Shown here: positions 10,181 through 21,220 of the stretch, piece after piece
Position numbering within the stretch: the stretch's first letter is position 1
Layout of the letters: every line of letters begins with the position of its first letter
Origin: Rostratula benghalensis
Taxonomy: Eukaryota; Chordata; Aves; Charadriiformes; Rostratulidae
NCBI GenBank assembly: GCA_013399305.1
Contig: VXAI01000161.1
Location: 1,164,075-1,228,074 of the forward strand
Length of the DNA: 64,000 nt
Direction: 5' to 3'
Position numbers and translations under genes: made by a program
The notes under the pieces: generated by a model
Databases searched by the model: none
What the model saw: the letters and a program-made list of their open reading frames with translations, nothing else
What the model was told of the DNA's origin: nothing

Positions 10181-12956
10181 TACCTTTGACATCTATGAAG
10201 CAATTCATTTGTCACCAACCAACTGGCAGAGGTGTTTCTTTCAGTTAATAGGTGCAGCGTAAACACGCTGACACCTACTGAAAATCAGCAACCTGTTCAG
10301 AGCTCTGTCTGGAGTATACTCAGATCATCCACTGAGGAGTCATCCAGTCCTGGTTTGTCAAAGCAGGAGGGAAGCACACCTTGCCACGCTAACAGCTGCC
10401 ATTAAAAGGCAGCCAAATAGGCACTACACAGGTTGTGAGCCCAACACTCTCCTCTCCTCTGCAGAACAGAGGTTTTGTGACCCTAGAGCTCCCATAACCA
10501 CTTGCCACCATAATCCTTATTTTTATCTTTTAGAAGGGAAGCACGAGAGACAGCTACCGGCTACGCAAGCAGCTGATTGTGTCTAACACTTGACTCCGAA
10601 TAAGACTCAGAACAGGATTCTGAGCAAGTAGACTACACAAAGGTAAGTAGCTACACCCCATCTATTCCCTCTCCCACATTTTAAGATTCTGTGTGGGCTA
10701 CTTTTGATGTTACATCAATTCCACAGCCCCTCTTTTCTTGCACAGCAAGACTGGTTGGGTGGCAACTTAGGCAACAAGCATTTGGATAGAAGTACCAGTT
10801 CTTTCAGAATTAAACTTAGGTAAACTTGGTTTATAGTCTGAGGATTAAGACAGATCTTAGCACAGATATTATGTCTGTTGTCTCTCATTAAAAATGCCAC
10901 ACACATTTTGAGTATTGTTCTTAAAATAGTCCTGAAGAATTTCCTCTGCACAATGACAAAGAATCACCACCTTGTATAAAGTTATGTGTTTCTCTATGTT
11001 TTCATGCCATTTACAAAGGGAGTACTTGTGTCCAAAGGCTGAGCTTTCAGCTGTTTTGGGGGGGGTTCATCATCCAAATTACAAAACTGAGGAAGAAATG
11101 CTGTACCCTAAGCCCCTTTCCAGAGGCTTCCTTTTCATACCTTACATAAAATATTGCCGCCTTCTCATGGAAACACTTAATAAGCAGCCCCCACTTTGTA
11201 TTCCACAGCAGTTCCTCTTAGAGGCATAAGATGCTGCAGTAGTTATGGAAATTAGCTCTGTGCCCCCACTAGTACACATTTTAAAACAGCATTATCACCA
11301 CAGCTTTGTGGCATATCAGTTGCTGCCAGTGTTTGTACATCCTCCTGTAAACAGTCCCTTTTAATCTTCCGAATGCAGATTCTGTAAACTCCCTCAGCAA
11401 AAGAAATAGTCCAAATGCCTGGTCACAATGTCACATACACAAACCTACATATCTCTGCATCTACACTTACAGACCCATTAAAGCAAAGCCTCTATAGCTA
11501 ATTCACAAAAGTGAACTCTGCTTGGTCTCAAATAAGAGAATTTATGTTTACTATTCCTATAGATAGACTATAGCTAAGTATCTCCTTTATTTATCGTGCT
11601 ATTTTTCTAGGCTCACCCAACAGTGTGTGCCATTTTAGGAGTCATTAGATATAAAAAAAAAAATGCCTCCTGTTCATAACAGCATTTAAACAAAAAGGCA
11701 AGCTTGATTCCAGTACATGGTGTATAAATTTAGAACTGCTGAATGTTTGTCTACATCAGCAAGCACAAAAGAGTTACCAAAGAACACTAATCCCAGCTCA
11801 CAAGCAGACTGAAATCAACAACAAAGCTTTTGTAGCTTTTTGTTGTGCAACTTAGATCTCCTATAAATGGCTACGAAAAATCCCTCCTCCCTCTCCCCCA
11901 AAAAGTCTCTTTAAATCTAACCCCTCAAAATAATTATCTTCCCATTGTGGTGTTTATCATTAGAATGGAACACCGATGTGTGTGAAAGAAAAGAAAACGT
12001 CGTATTTCTTCCACAAAAAATGAAAACAGAGTTCTTCAAGCATTTTATCTTTGCTGCCTAAAATCCTTGGATGTAAATACTGTGCCCGTTACCCTGTTCT
12101 GTGTTAGTCATAGGGAAAATCTTCTTCGATTTTTTATCACGCTCTTCACTACAGTGCATTAAGTGACCTGATTAACGTGTGTTCTCTTGCCAGAAGAGAC
12201 AATGTACACGAGTGCTTCATTTTAATGGCATTCTTAAAGTACTTCTAATGTATAAACATAAGCACATTGCCATCTATTTATTTCAGGGAGGAAAGGCCAC
12301 CAAAATATATGGTCAACTTAGAGCAAACATGAATTAATCAGTGCAGTGAGCACTTTGTGCCATTTGACAGCACAGAGCCTGTGCAGCTGCACAGCTCTAT
12401 CACTGCTGTCCAGCTGCATCCCAGCCGGGAGGAGATGGATCAGTTTGTGATCCAACCCGGAAAATCATGCCATAGTTACAAGCTCAGGTTTTATTGCCTC
12501 AGAGCTGAGTTACCCAGCATCCTCCATCAGGCTTCAGGTTGGATCTTCAGGTGATTTGGGTGGGCTTAAACCACAGCACCGGGTAGCATTTCCTCATTCC
12601 TGGTGCTGGCACATGCTCTGGTCACATTCAGGCACGCAAAAGCCTCAGCTGCCTGCTCCCTATTTCCCATTAGAAGAAAACATCTCAGTTCTAGCCAGGA
12701 GAAACCTTCAGTACAATCTAGCCTGGCCTCAACATGGACAGTCAAGAGAACGAAGCTACAGGACAGACCCTAGAATATATCTCTCTACATGCAAGACTGA
12801 AGTAACTTTTTGTCAGTCTTCAGCAGGAAGTCCACACAGAGAGAACAGTTATTTCACATAACAGGTAGGTTGAAGGAGCACTGTGAGCTCACTGGCTTTC
12901 CAAAGCTTTCTACTCCAGGTGGTGTAGTCCATGTGGGACTCACCAAAGGCATAGCA
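10181..12956. other. Unique DNA, no recognised gene
   Basis: The only candidate is the exon-like interval at 10534-10642. Two consecutive same-strand open frames at 12357-12861 have no recognisable domain and are probably chance. Confidence 0.4.
10534..10642 (+). other. Candidate internal exon (109 nt), unproven
   Basis: A T-rich tract ending in CTTTTAG (to 10533) precedes it, and the near-consensus donor AAAG|GTAAGT follows at 10643. All three frames contain stops; the longest opens with 19 codons (KGSTRDSYRLRKQLIVSNT) before TGA. It could therefore be an untranslated exon, a last-coding or poison exon, or chance. I recognise no protein. Splice-site wording is the only evidence. Confidence 0.25.
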
Positions 12957-13521
12957 ATCACAGAATGACAGAATGATATGGGGTTGGAAGGGACCTCTGG
13001 AGATCATCCAGTCTAACCCCCTGCCAAAGCAGGTCCACCCACAGCAGGTTGCACAGGAATGTGTCCATGTGGGTTTTGAATGTCTCCAGAGACAGAGACC
13101 CCACCACCTCTCTGGGCAGCCTGTTCCAGGGCTTTGCCACCCTCCAAATAAAGAAATTCCTCCTCATGTTAAGATGGAACTTCTTATGTACAAGTTTGGG
13201 CCCAATTCTTCTTCACCTGTCACTGGGCACCACTGAAAAAAGACTAGCCCCTTCCTCCTGACACCCACCCTTTAAGTATTTTCTAGGTGTTGATCAGATC
13301 CCCCCCTCCCCCTCAGTCTTCTCCAGATTAAAAAGACCCAAGTCCCTCAGCCTTTCCTCATAAGAGAGAAGCTCCAGGCCCCTCATCATCTTTGTGGTCC
13401 TCTGCTGTACCCTCTCCAGCAGTTCCCTGTCCTTCTTGAACTGGGGAGCCCAGAACTGGACACAGGACTCCAGATGGGGCTTCACCAGGGCAGAGCAGAG
13501 GGGCAGGAAGCAGTGCCCTCC
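12957..13521 (-). mobile_element. CR1 LINE, 565 bp (reverse), CNLLWVDLL subfamily
   Basis: The minus strand shows [40 protein letters not shown] and LEKTEGEGG, then the C-terminus MRRNFFIWRVAKPWNRLP, ETFKTHMDTFLCNLLWVDLL and the tail. The two coding parts lie in different frames, so at least one frameshift is present near 13300, where a run of C and CCT occurs. The 5' end lies in the PLYSALV region of ORF2. Confidence 0.94.
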
Positions 13522-15179
13522 TGAGTGGAGGAAAGAACGTCTGTCAGGGTGAGATAGAGTCTCCTAGCTAACCAAAGACAGTCAGTATAGGGCAAAACTG
13601 AATGTATGAGTGGCCTCAAAGTTCACAAGTCAAATTTCTCTATATTGCTATGGAAATCAACTGCTCACAAATTGTACAGAGTACCCCAAACCTCTCTTGC
13701 CCAGCCCAAAAAAAAAAAAAAGTCACCTACCTGCAGATGGAGCATACATATTCTCTAAAATGGAGCTACTCCTCAGAGCTCTGTTGAGACAGTATAATTG
13801 GGTCTGATTAAAGACTCTGCCTGAATAATATCCTTGTTACAGAGCTAACTAATATATCACGACAGGCTAAAAAAAAATAAATCAAGAGACGGCAAAGCCA
13901 TTTTCCCTCAAACAGCGAAGTTCAGGTGTCCCTGTGCAAACATGCTCATTGTTAAACAGTGTCAGCATATTTGGTTCCACAAGCTTTTTTGACTTTGGCT
14001 TCTTCTAGTTAGCTCATTAGTGAACAGCTCTTCTAATCAATAAGTCGCCAACTGGGAGGCTAAGAGTTTCTTATCCCCAGCTTTGCATGTTTCGGTGTTC
14101 TCAGAAATATTGATGAAATTGCACCCTGTTTTCCTTAAAACAGCATCTCTCTTTTTGGTTCATTTCAGCCTGTGTATCACAGCACTTGGAATATTCTTGA
14201 TGTCATGGATAGTTTTACTGTGCCCGGAGAGTTTTCTCTATATGCTGAAAAAGCTAAAATGGATGTGTTATCTTCTCTATTTTGGTTTTCAAGAAATATT
14301 TATTGTCTGTCCCCAGTGTCCCCAAATTAATTCTATGGCCGCGCAAGAAAAGTTATTGAAAAAATTCTGAGCTTCGAACTTGCAGCATGTCAATTATTCC
14401 AGTGGAATTAATTTTCTGACTCTGACTGTTCCTGATGAAAACAAAGTGTCCCTTTGCTTATACTGTGGGGCAGGTACTCAGTGCACAAGCTTTAATGCAT
14501 TCTGATTTCACACCCCAGCTTACCCAACACTGATTTGTCCATTCTATCAGCAGGTAAGTGCTTAGTGTGAGATTTGTATCGGTTATGTAGGGTAAAAATG
14601 AAACAAATTCTACATTGTGTTTCTTAAGAAACACCTAGGCAGCATTTTGCACAGCTTTAATGGGTTTTACAGCAGCCAAGATTTCCTCATGTACAGCATT
14701 CCATGGGTATTAATGGGGCTTCAGAGCACCTCACATAAATTTATCCCACTTCTTTGACAGGGGAATTGTTTATAATGGACACTAGTCTGGCCCTATATAT
14801 TCCTACATACACTTGTCAAGGTACTATAAAACTAACAACAAAAACAGGGAGTAAAGCTAAAATTCAGTTTACCTTTCACTGAAATGGATGTTAGAAAAAA
14901 TTGGTTCTGCCTAAAACATTTTTTTATTGCCAGTCTGACTATAAATGAAATAGACTGGCTAACACCTTGGGTTCTCCAACCACAGTCTCTCTCCAAGCAA
15001 AACCCAAGCCATGGCCCATACATGAATCAACAGTTCCTCTGGCTAAAATCCCTTACCATCAGGAATGACCATTTGAAGGAATTTGGCTCTCCAATGATGC
15101 AAGCTTAATACTCGGTGCTTCTAAACATCTTGCCTCACAATAATTTTGCTTTTCTGGAGTTAGATGCCAACATATTTAC
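13522..15179. other. Unique DNA, no recognised gene
   Basis: No repeat recognised apart from an A run near 13709-13721. The open frame at 14083-14370 (+) has no recognisable domain. A donor-like CAG|GTAAGT occurs at 14551-14559. Confidence 0.4.
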
Positions 15180-16340
15180 TAAGAATCATAAGAATCAAAA
15201 TATTAGATCACACTAAGGTCCACTGAGTCTTAATGATCTCTAAGAGCATCCAGTGGAATTGTTTCACAGTAAAGTGAAAAACCATTACAGACTGGAAATT
15301 ATCTACAATCTACACTGAGTTTCATCCTGGTCTCACATCATTAGAGAGAAGTTTAAGCTCTGAAATGTGAGACATAATACAGTTTTAGAAGTTCTTATAA
15401 TTAATTCTAATGGCTCTGTATATCCTGATTGTCATTATAAACATGCAATCCCTTTTTAGTTTTGCTAAACGTCTGGTCTCGTCATTTTCTGTTGCACTAT
15501 CATTCTCCCACTTAATTACATTATGTATGGGGGGAAAAATATCAGCTTTCAATTTACTATCTTTATTACACATGCTTCTGCGCTGTTTTTCTATACAGCA
15601 TGTAGATGACTGTCTGAATCCTTGTGGAATAGGTTACCCTAATGCTGTTTAGATTTTATGTAAAGATATTTATTGTGTAATTATGTAAGGAAGCCTAGTG
15701 TCTTGGATAGGCATCTCTATTATTCTAAATCTAAGTAAATAAAATAAATGTTTTCATTAATGCCCCTTTTGTTCTTGCATTACAAAACAGAAGGAAAAAA
15801 TGCTCTTAATCTTTCTACAGTAGTTTCTATACTTTTATTATGTCCCCACTTACCCATCTCCTTTCCAAGGAAAACCCTCTCAATTTTCTTACACAAGAGC
15901 TATTCCAGATTCTCTATAATTGTTATTGTCCTTCTCTGAACTCCCTTACAGTTCTTTAATATCTTTCTGAGACAGGGTGATCCAACCGTGCACACGGTAC
16001 TGTACAAGACCCTATTACTGACTCACAGAAGCATTATAATAATCTCTGTTATTATTCTTCATCCTACTTCATATGCATCCCAATATCATGCTAACTTCCC
16101 TGGCTGTAGCTGTGCACTGAACTGTCTGTAATTATTTCCCTCCCTTTCTTTAAGCAACACTCTTAACTTAGAATGCTGTAAAGTAGCACACGTAGCTTTA
16201 ATTTATAACTTCAGCATGCATCACTTTCTATGTATTAACACTGAATTTCATTTGCCTTCTTGTTACTTATATAGAACTTTTAGGTGTCTCAAATTTTCTA
16301 GCGTCTTTCCTGGCCAAGCAAATTTTCTTCATCAGGGATT
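15180..16340 (-). mobile_element. Ancient CR1 (turtle/crocodilian-like type), about 1.15 kb, reverse
   Basis: On + the order of diagnostic words follows the reverse complement of the old CR1 type common in turtles and crocodilians. These are: CATAAGAATCAAAATATTAG with AAGGTCCACTGAG (3' end, about 15185-15225); ATGCAATCCCTTTTTAG and TTTTGCTAAACGTCTGGTCT (about 15440-15480); TATTATGTCCCC (about 15835); TTGTCCTTCTCTGAACTCCC (about 15928); CTTTCTGAGACAGGGTGATC and GTACTGTACAAGACC (about 15963-16013); GCATCCCAATATCATGCTAA (about 16074); and GCATCACTTTCTATGTATTA then ACTGAATTTCATTTGCCTTC (about 16218-16260). Many indels and no open frame. Being this decayed, it probably predates the bird-specific CR1s. 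Confidence 0.75.
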
Positions 16341-19300
16341 AATGGGACAATTGGAAGGACTACGTCTACTTGACAGGCCCAGAGTATCACGACTGGGATG
16401 ACAGATCCCTCAAACTGGTCAAGGGATGGCTTTAGATAATAGCTTTTGGGTAAACCTCTCAGTAAATAAACAAAACAAACCCCCAGTAGTGGCCAGAAAA
16501 TGCAGACAAATATGAAATCCTTTTTCAGTTATAAACAAGTAGCTTTTGAAAATTTGGCAAGAAAACCACTACACGTGGTATTAAAAAGGATACGTACCAG
16601 GTACTGAGCAAACAAGAGATACTTCTATTAGCATTCCAAACCTGGTAGCTGGATGGCAGCACACAATATTATAAATGCATTACTATGTTACCTGGTCTTG
16701 TGGAGAAGTTGTGGGGGTTTTTATACCTGAATCAGAGCAGTAAAAAAATTGAGTCCAGCGCTGAGTTACGTTTTCAGTCTTTTTTTTTTTCCCCTGAAAA
16801 AAAAGGTCTGTTAGCCATCCACTTCTTTTCTTATTTGCATTCTTATAATTCTCGGATCCATAGAGGCATGATTTATCTTCTAAATGTAATCACTTGCTTC
16901 AGAGAAAATGTTTCTGAGTACATTGTCAGTGCTTCACATCCTCCTAATGTGTAATCATGACTTGCAGAACCATTTGTATAAACTACAAGCTTTCATATAG
17001 ACAAAGAACTTAAAATTTCCCCTAACGTTTTAAATTTGCATGAAAAAAAATGTTTATGGAAAAATGTATTTTGGAGACCGAGCAGTTTAATATTAGTCTT
17101 AACATAACATAAGATCCCTGATCTGCATAGGTCTGATTACACCCTGAAATTTTCTTAATAAAAAAAGCTACATCACAACAATAATAATCAAATTTTCTCA
17201 TTTGTCCTACACATTTTGAACTAAGAGGGTTCTTCTTCCATGCACTTGCTCATTTTGATAGACTCTTATTGCATTATTTCCAGCGTAAACCCAGCGACAT
17301 CAATGACTAGGGAGAAGAAAAAGCATAAATGTCACAAATTACCACATCCCACCTCTGGATACATCTTCAGTTCATTATAGAGAATTCACATCTCTTTTCA
17401 GTCTGCCTCCCTGTGATGGCATTTGCTTAACCTAAACATTTTCATCAATTAAAACAGAATGCTTTGTTGTGTTTGTTGGTGGGGTTTGGTTTTTGTTTTT
17501 TTTTTTTAATTTAGGAAGTTTAATCTCAAATTTTCATTTGGGGGAAAGCTAAACAACTCATTTTTCTTATTTTGGGAAAGGGAATGAAATATGTTTGTTT
17601 TGTTGAATCTTGTTGTTTGCTTTTATTTTTTCTGAAGTTATTTATCAACTGCATTAAGATAATAAATCAATATACTTTGTGGTTTTAAAAACTGTTCTCC
17701 TGAAATGTTTTGGCTGGGTCTAATTATGGCATCATTTAGTTTCTTCTCAAATTATAATGCTCAGACTAATTGCATTTACCCTCAAACATAACTTTTCTTA
17801 TATTTCTTTCCATCATTCCCTCCTCTAATTTTATGACTTGCTTTTCATGAATGCAAGTCAGAACAGCATTAGGCTGTTGAGATCTCTCAATTCAAAACCC
17901 TATTTTTTGTTTACACATGGTTTTCAGAATCACAGAATCACAGAATATCAGGGAAGTTTCAATACAGTAAGAAACCTTGATACTTAATCCTTATTCCACT
18001 AAAACTCATCAATGGTTAAACATGGCCTTCAATCAGACAAGAACCAGATCAGAATCCACAATTTCTCCATGATTCTAAAATGCAGAAACAAAACCAACTC
18101 AAATAAAATCAGCTTGGGCACTATTATGGAAAAGAGGATAGAAAGCTTGCATTTCCTTTATAAAATAATTCTTGTAACCTCTACTTCAAAAGCTCTAAAC
18201 CAAAACAAGTTGTAACACTGACCTAAAAATTTCATCAAAACCCAATATTTTACATGTGAACTATGTCTCTGGTGAAATTTATTTTGATTTTTTTGAGGTT
18301 TTATACTCTTATGTGTATAAAAAAATCCATGCAAAAACTGTAATGTGTTATGACGTAAACAAATTTGTGGTTTACACCCCATGATAGACACACACTCCCC
18401 GCTGTCCCCCCCTCAACATCTTGCATACATGATTCAGTTGTCCTGGAACCAAAAACCAAAAAACCTCAAACCAGGACACCAATGAATGGCAACCGAGTTA
18501 ATGCAGGGATAATTTGGGTCCAATGTAGAATTATATCAATTTAAGTGGCTTCAGTAAAACAAAACTTGTTACTTTCAAAAGTTCCCACTCACTTGGAGGG
18601 TGATAAAATTTTGCCATAGGTTTTTGAAGCTGAAGGGACTGGTAACAGGAGAAGGAAGGCAAGAGAGAGGGACTAAACTCACAGAGTTATGAAAATGGGG
18701 GGAAAGGGTGTATTTCTACTCAGGAGTCTAGGTGATGTAAATAACTCCTGTCTTCCCTTTCTCCCTGTGAGATTTATAAGGACATCTTAATACTCATCTG
18801 ATCTGCACACAGCAAAAAAAAAAAAATGCTAACAAAAGGGAAGAGGTTCTTTAAATGTCATTTTGCATCCAGATGGAGGGATCATGCAGGAGCTTTGTGA
18901 AGAGAGGCCTGGCAGATCAATCAGTCTTTAATTCACAGTTTTCATTACTAGGTATTCTCAGTGAAAGATGGAAGGAAAATCACTCCTGACACTGGAAAAG
19001 GTTGGCACCTCTGTATGTGAAAACCTGCTATTCCTTCGTACTCAAAAAGCATGGTCAGTTGAAGTTATTCTGCTATATTCACATTGATACTTACAAAGAC
19101 ATTAAATGATTACAGGTCAGCAATGCTGTCAGCAAGGCAGACCAGCATTTTCATGTTCCTTCCCCGAGCCTGAGAGGAAGTATTTAGTCTTTTCAGTGAG
19201 CATAAACGTGAAGGAAAAAAAATGCCACCTGAATGATTTTCCAAGACAGACCTGATGAAAGCTCAATATGAGCTCAGAGGACATGAGCAGTTCATAGGTG

Positions 19301-20654
19301 TGCAGCCTTGGGTTTAAAAATCCAAGCCAATGGGAAGAGAGAATGGGGTTGCAAGAGATCACTGTGTGAATCAGGAAAGAGAAGTAGGAGCTCGTAGTCA
19401 TCACACAGGACATGGGTTATGCCCTACACCAAAAAGTTGGAAGGCAATTCCAAAAAAGCAATCCTAAACTGTGTCACATACAAGGTCCCCATGTATCTTT
19501 TAAGGCAGCTTGTTCCAAGCATGTGCATTTTGCTATTCCTTCCTAATATCTCTCTAGGCTTTTTCTCTGGGTGAATGGCTTTTTAAATTTCACTGAGATC
19601 CTTTCTCATTGTTTTTGGCACTCAGTGCTGCACAAGGTTTTCCACTATGGATATTTTAATCCCTTTCCCAGCAGAAATCTTCCTACCTGCCTGCCCTTTC
19701 TATTTTTTCCTGTACAGTTCAAATAACCCTGCAGTAGCGCCTTTAAAAATTCACTAATTTTAACACCTAATTTTAGGTGAGATCTGGTGTACCAGAGGTA
19801 CCAAGAAACTGCAAACTGCAGAGAAAACATCCATTTGGGGCATCTTGCAGGGCACTTGTTGATGGCTGAAGTATGTTGCTACAGTTTTCTCTAAATAAAT
19901 AGCCAAGAGGTGCTTTAGGAGTCCCCTAAACACATACCTACGTGCATACTCAGGAGTACTTTTAAGTGTTCATTAAGTGAATAACTACTGTTTATTCCTT
20001 CAGAATATTTTTCTTCACTTTATTCTTGCTCTCCCTCCTTTTCATGTTAAAGTACTTATTATCTTTGTTCTCTTTCTTCTTACCTCACACCATGGTATTT
20101 TCATTTTTCTTTCCTTTACCCTTTTCCTAAGCTTCACATACCTTGTGCTCATTTTGCTTGCTCCAGGCGATTTTGCAATATTACACTTTAATATCTAGAA
20201 GATCAGTGGAAGAAGAGATTGTAATTTGCTGATAAACAGATCAGTAAAGAAGAGAAGAATAAATCACTAGCTAGGAGAAAGTAATTAAAGTGGACATACC
20301 TATAAAAGCATTCATAATTTTCCACGTGTTCAGTGCTAAAAATTTCTGTCTAGAATATGTTAGAAAGTTACTCCTTCTGTGTATCCTTCAAGTTAATTTT
20401 GAACACATCAGGGTGCAGCATCTTCTCAGTTACACCAGCTTCATTCAGAATTGGTCCCCTGATTTACTGAAAACTAGATTTGGGAATCTGCATATGTAGA
20501 TTCTGGAGTCATCATATGACAGGGCATTGCAAATGGTACAGCAGCAGACACTGAAACTGCAGAAAACACAACTATGTTCCTATACAAGAGGAATCCATCA
20601 ACCAAGGAAAGCTTCTACTTCTTACAACACTGCAAGCAAACTATATGCAAAGGG
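16341..20654. other. Unique DNA, 4.3 kb, no gene recognised
   Basis: AT-rich and apparently single-copy, except for a minimal CR1-tail-like scrap at 17925. Short A and T runs occur at about 16780-16804, 17497-17508 and 18814-18826. No open frame here carries a domain I recognise. Confidence 0.4.
17925..17953 (-). mobile_element. Possible minimal CR1 tail (29 bp)
   Basis: CAGAATCACAGAATCACAG followed by AATATCAGGG matches the reverse of the CR1 tail and its first UTR bases, as in the copy at 35091, which also reads AATATCAGGG. Beyond that, GTTTCAATACAG diverges. Either an extreme 5' truncation or a decayed scrap. Confidence 0.4.
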
Positions 20655-21220
20655 TGAACCTTGGCTGGCTGCCAGATGCCCACCAAACCTCTCTCCACTC
20701 CCACTCCTCAGCAAGACAGGGAGATAAGAGAAGATGGGAAAGCTCATGGGTTGATGAGGACATGGAGATTGCTCACCAATTACCAACATGGGCTCAAAAG
20801 ACTCTAGTTGGAGAAGATTAATTCCATTTATTGCCAATTAAAAATAGAGTAGAATGATGAGAAAAAGACAAAACTAAATAAACCGTGTCCTCCCACCCTC
20901 TTCTTCCCAGGCTTGACTTCAGACCTTCATTCCCAAATTTTCTACCTCCCCTCTGCTCTATGTGCACCGGGGGGTGGGGAATAGAGATTGTGGTCAGTCC
21001 ATAAAACTTTGTCTCTGCTGCTCCTTGTCACTGTATCCCACTGCTCCAACATGGGGTCCCTCCCACAAAATACAATCCTTCACAAACCGCTTCAGTGTGG
21101 GTCCTTCCTGTGGGCTAAAGTCCTTCAGGGACTGGTCCAGCAGGGATTCTTTCCACAGGGCACAGTACTTTAGGAACAAACTGTCACCCCCTACTCCTGG
21201 TACCAAACCTTGCCACAAAT
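20655..21220 (-). mobile_element. LTR fragment of an avian endogenous retrovirus (reverse)
   Basis: The wording matches a repeat family widespread in bird genomes: CTTGGCTGGCTGCCAGATGC, CCACTCCTCAGCAAGACAGG, ATTGCTCACCAATTACC, TTATTGCCAATTAAAAATAG, and then a GC-richer array of CTGCTCCAACATGGGGTCC-type units. The orientation is inferred from the unit wording, since the + orientation reads '...cacgctggagcag...'. I see no gag, pol or env frame beside it, so it is a solo or partial LTR-related piece. I judge it ERVL-like by memory but cannot assign a family name. Confidence 0.7.
21041..21176. repeat. Three 45-46 bp subrepeats inside the LTR fragment
   Basis: Units start near 21041, 21087 and 21132. 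Each carries a CTGCTCCA-like start, a GTGGGTCCTTCC-like middle and a CAGTCCTTCAGGAAC-like end. Spacing is 46 then 45 bp. The units are diverged, so the array is not freshly expanded. Confidence 0.7.

Noticed and set aside
12357..12861. Two adjacent same-strand open frames that might be one broken gene
   Set aside because: No domain or retroviral motif recognised in either; adjacency across a single stop is expected by chance in balanced-composition DNA.
14519..14553. 35-nt exon candidate ending CAG|GTAAGT
   Set aside because: Acceptor tract is poor and the segment is short; a single consensus donor occurs by chance in a window of this size.
19495..19560. Possible ancient CR1 scrap (GCAGCTTGTTCC, TTCCTAATATCT)
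   Set aside because: Only two short words match and the sequence on both sides does not continue the element.
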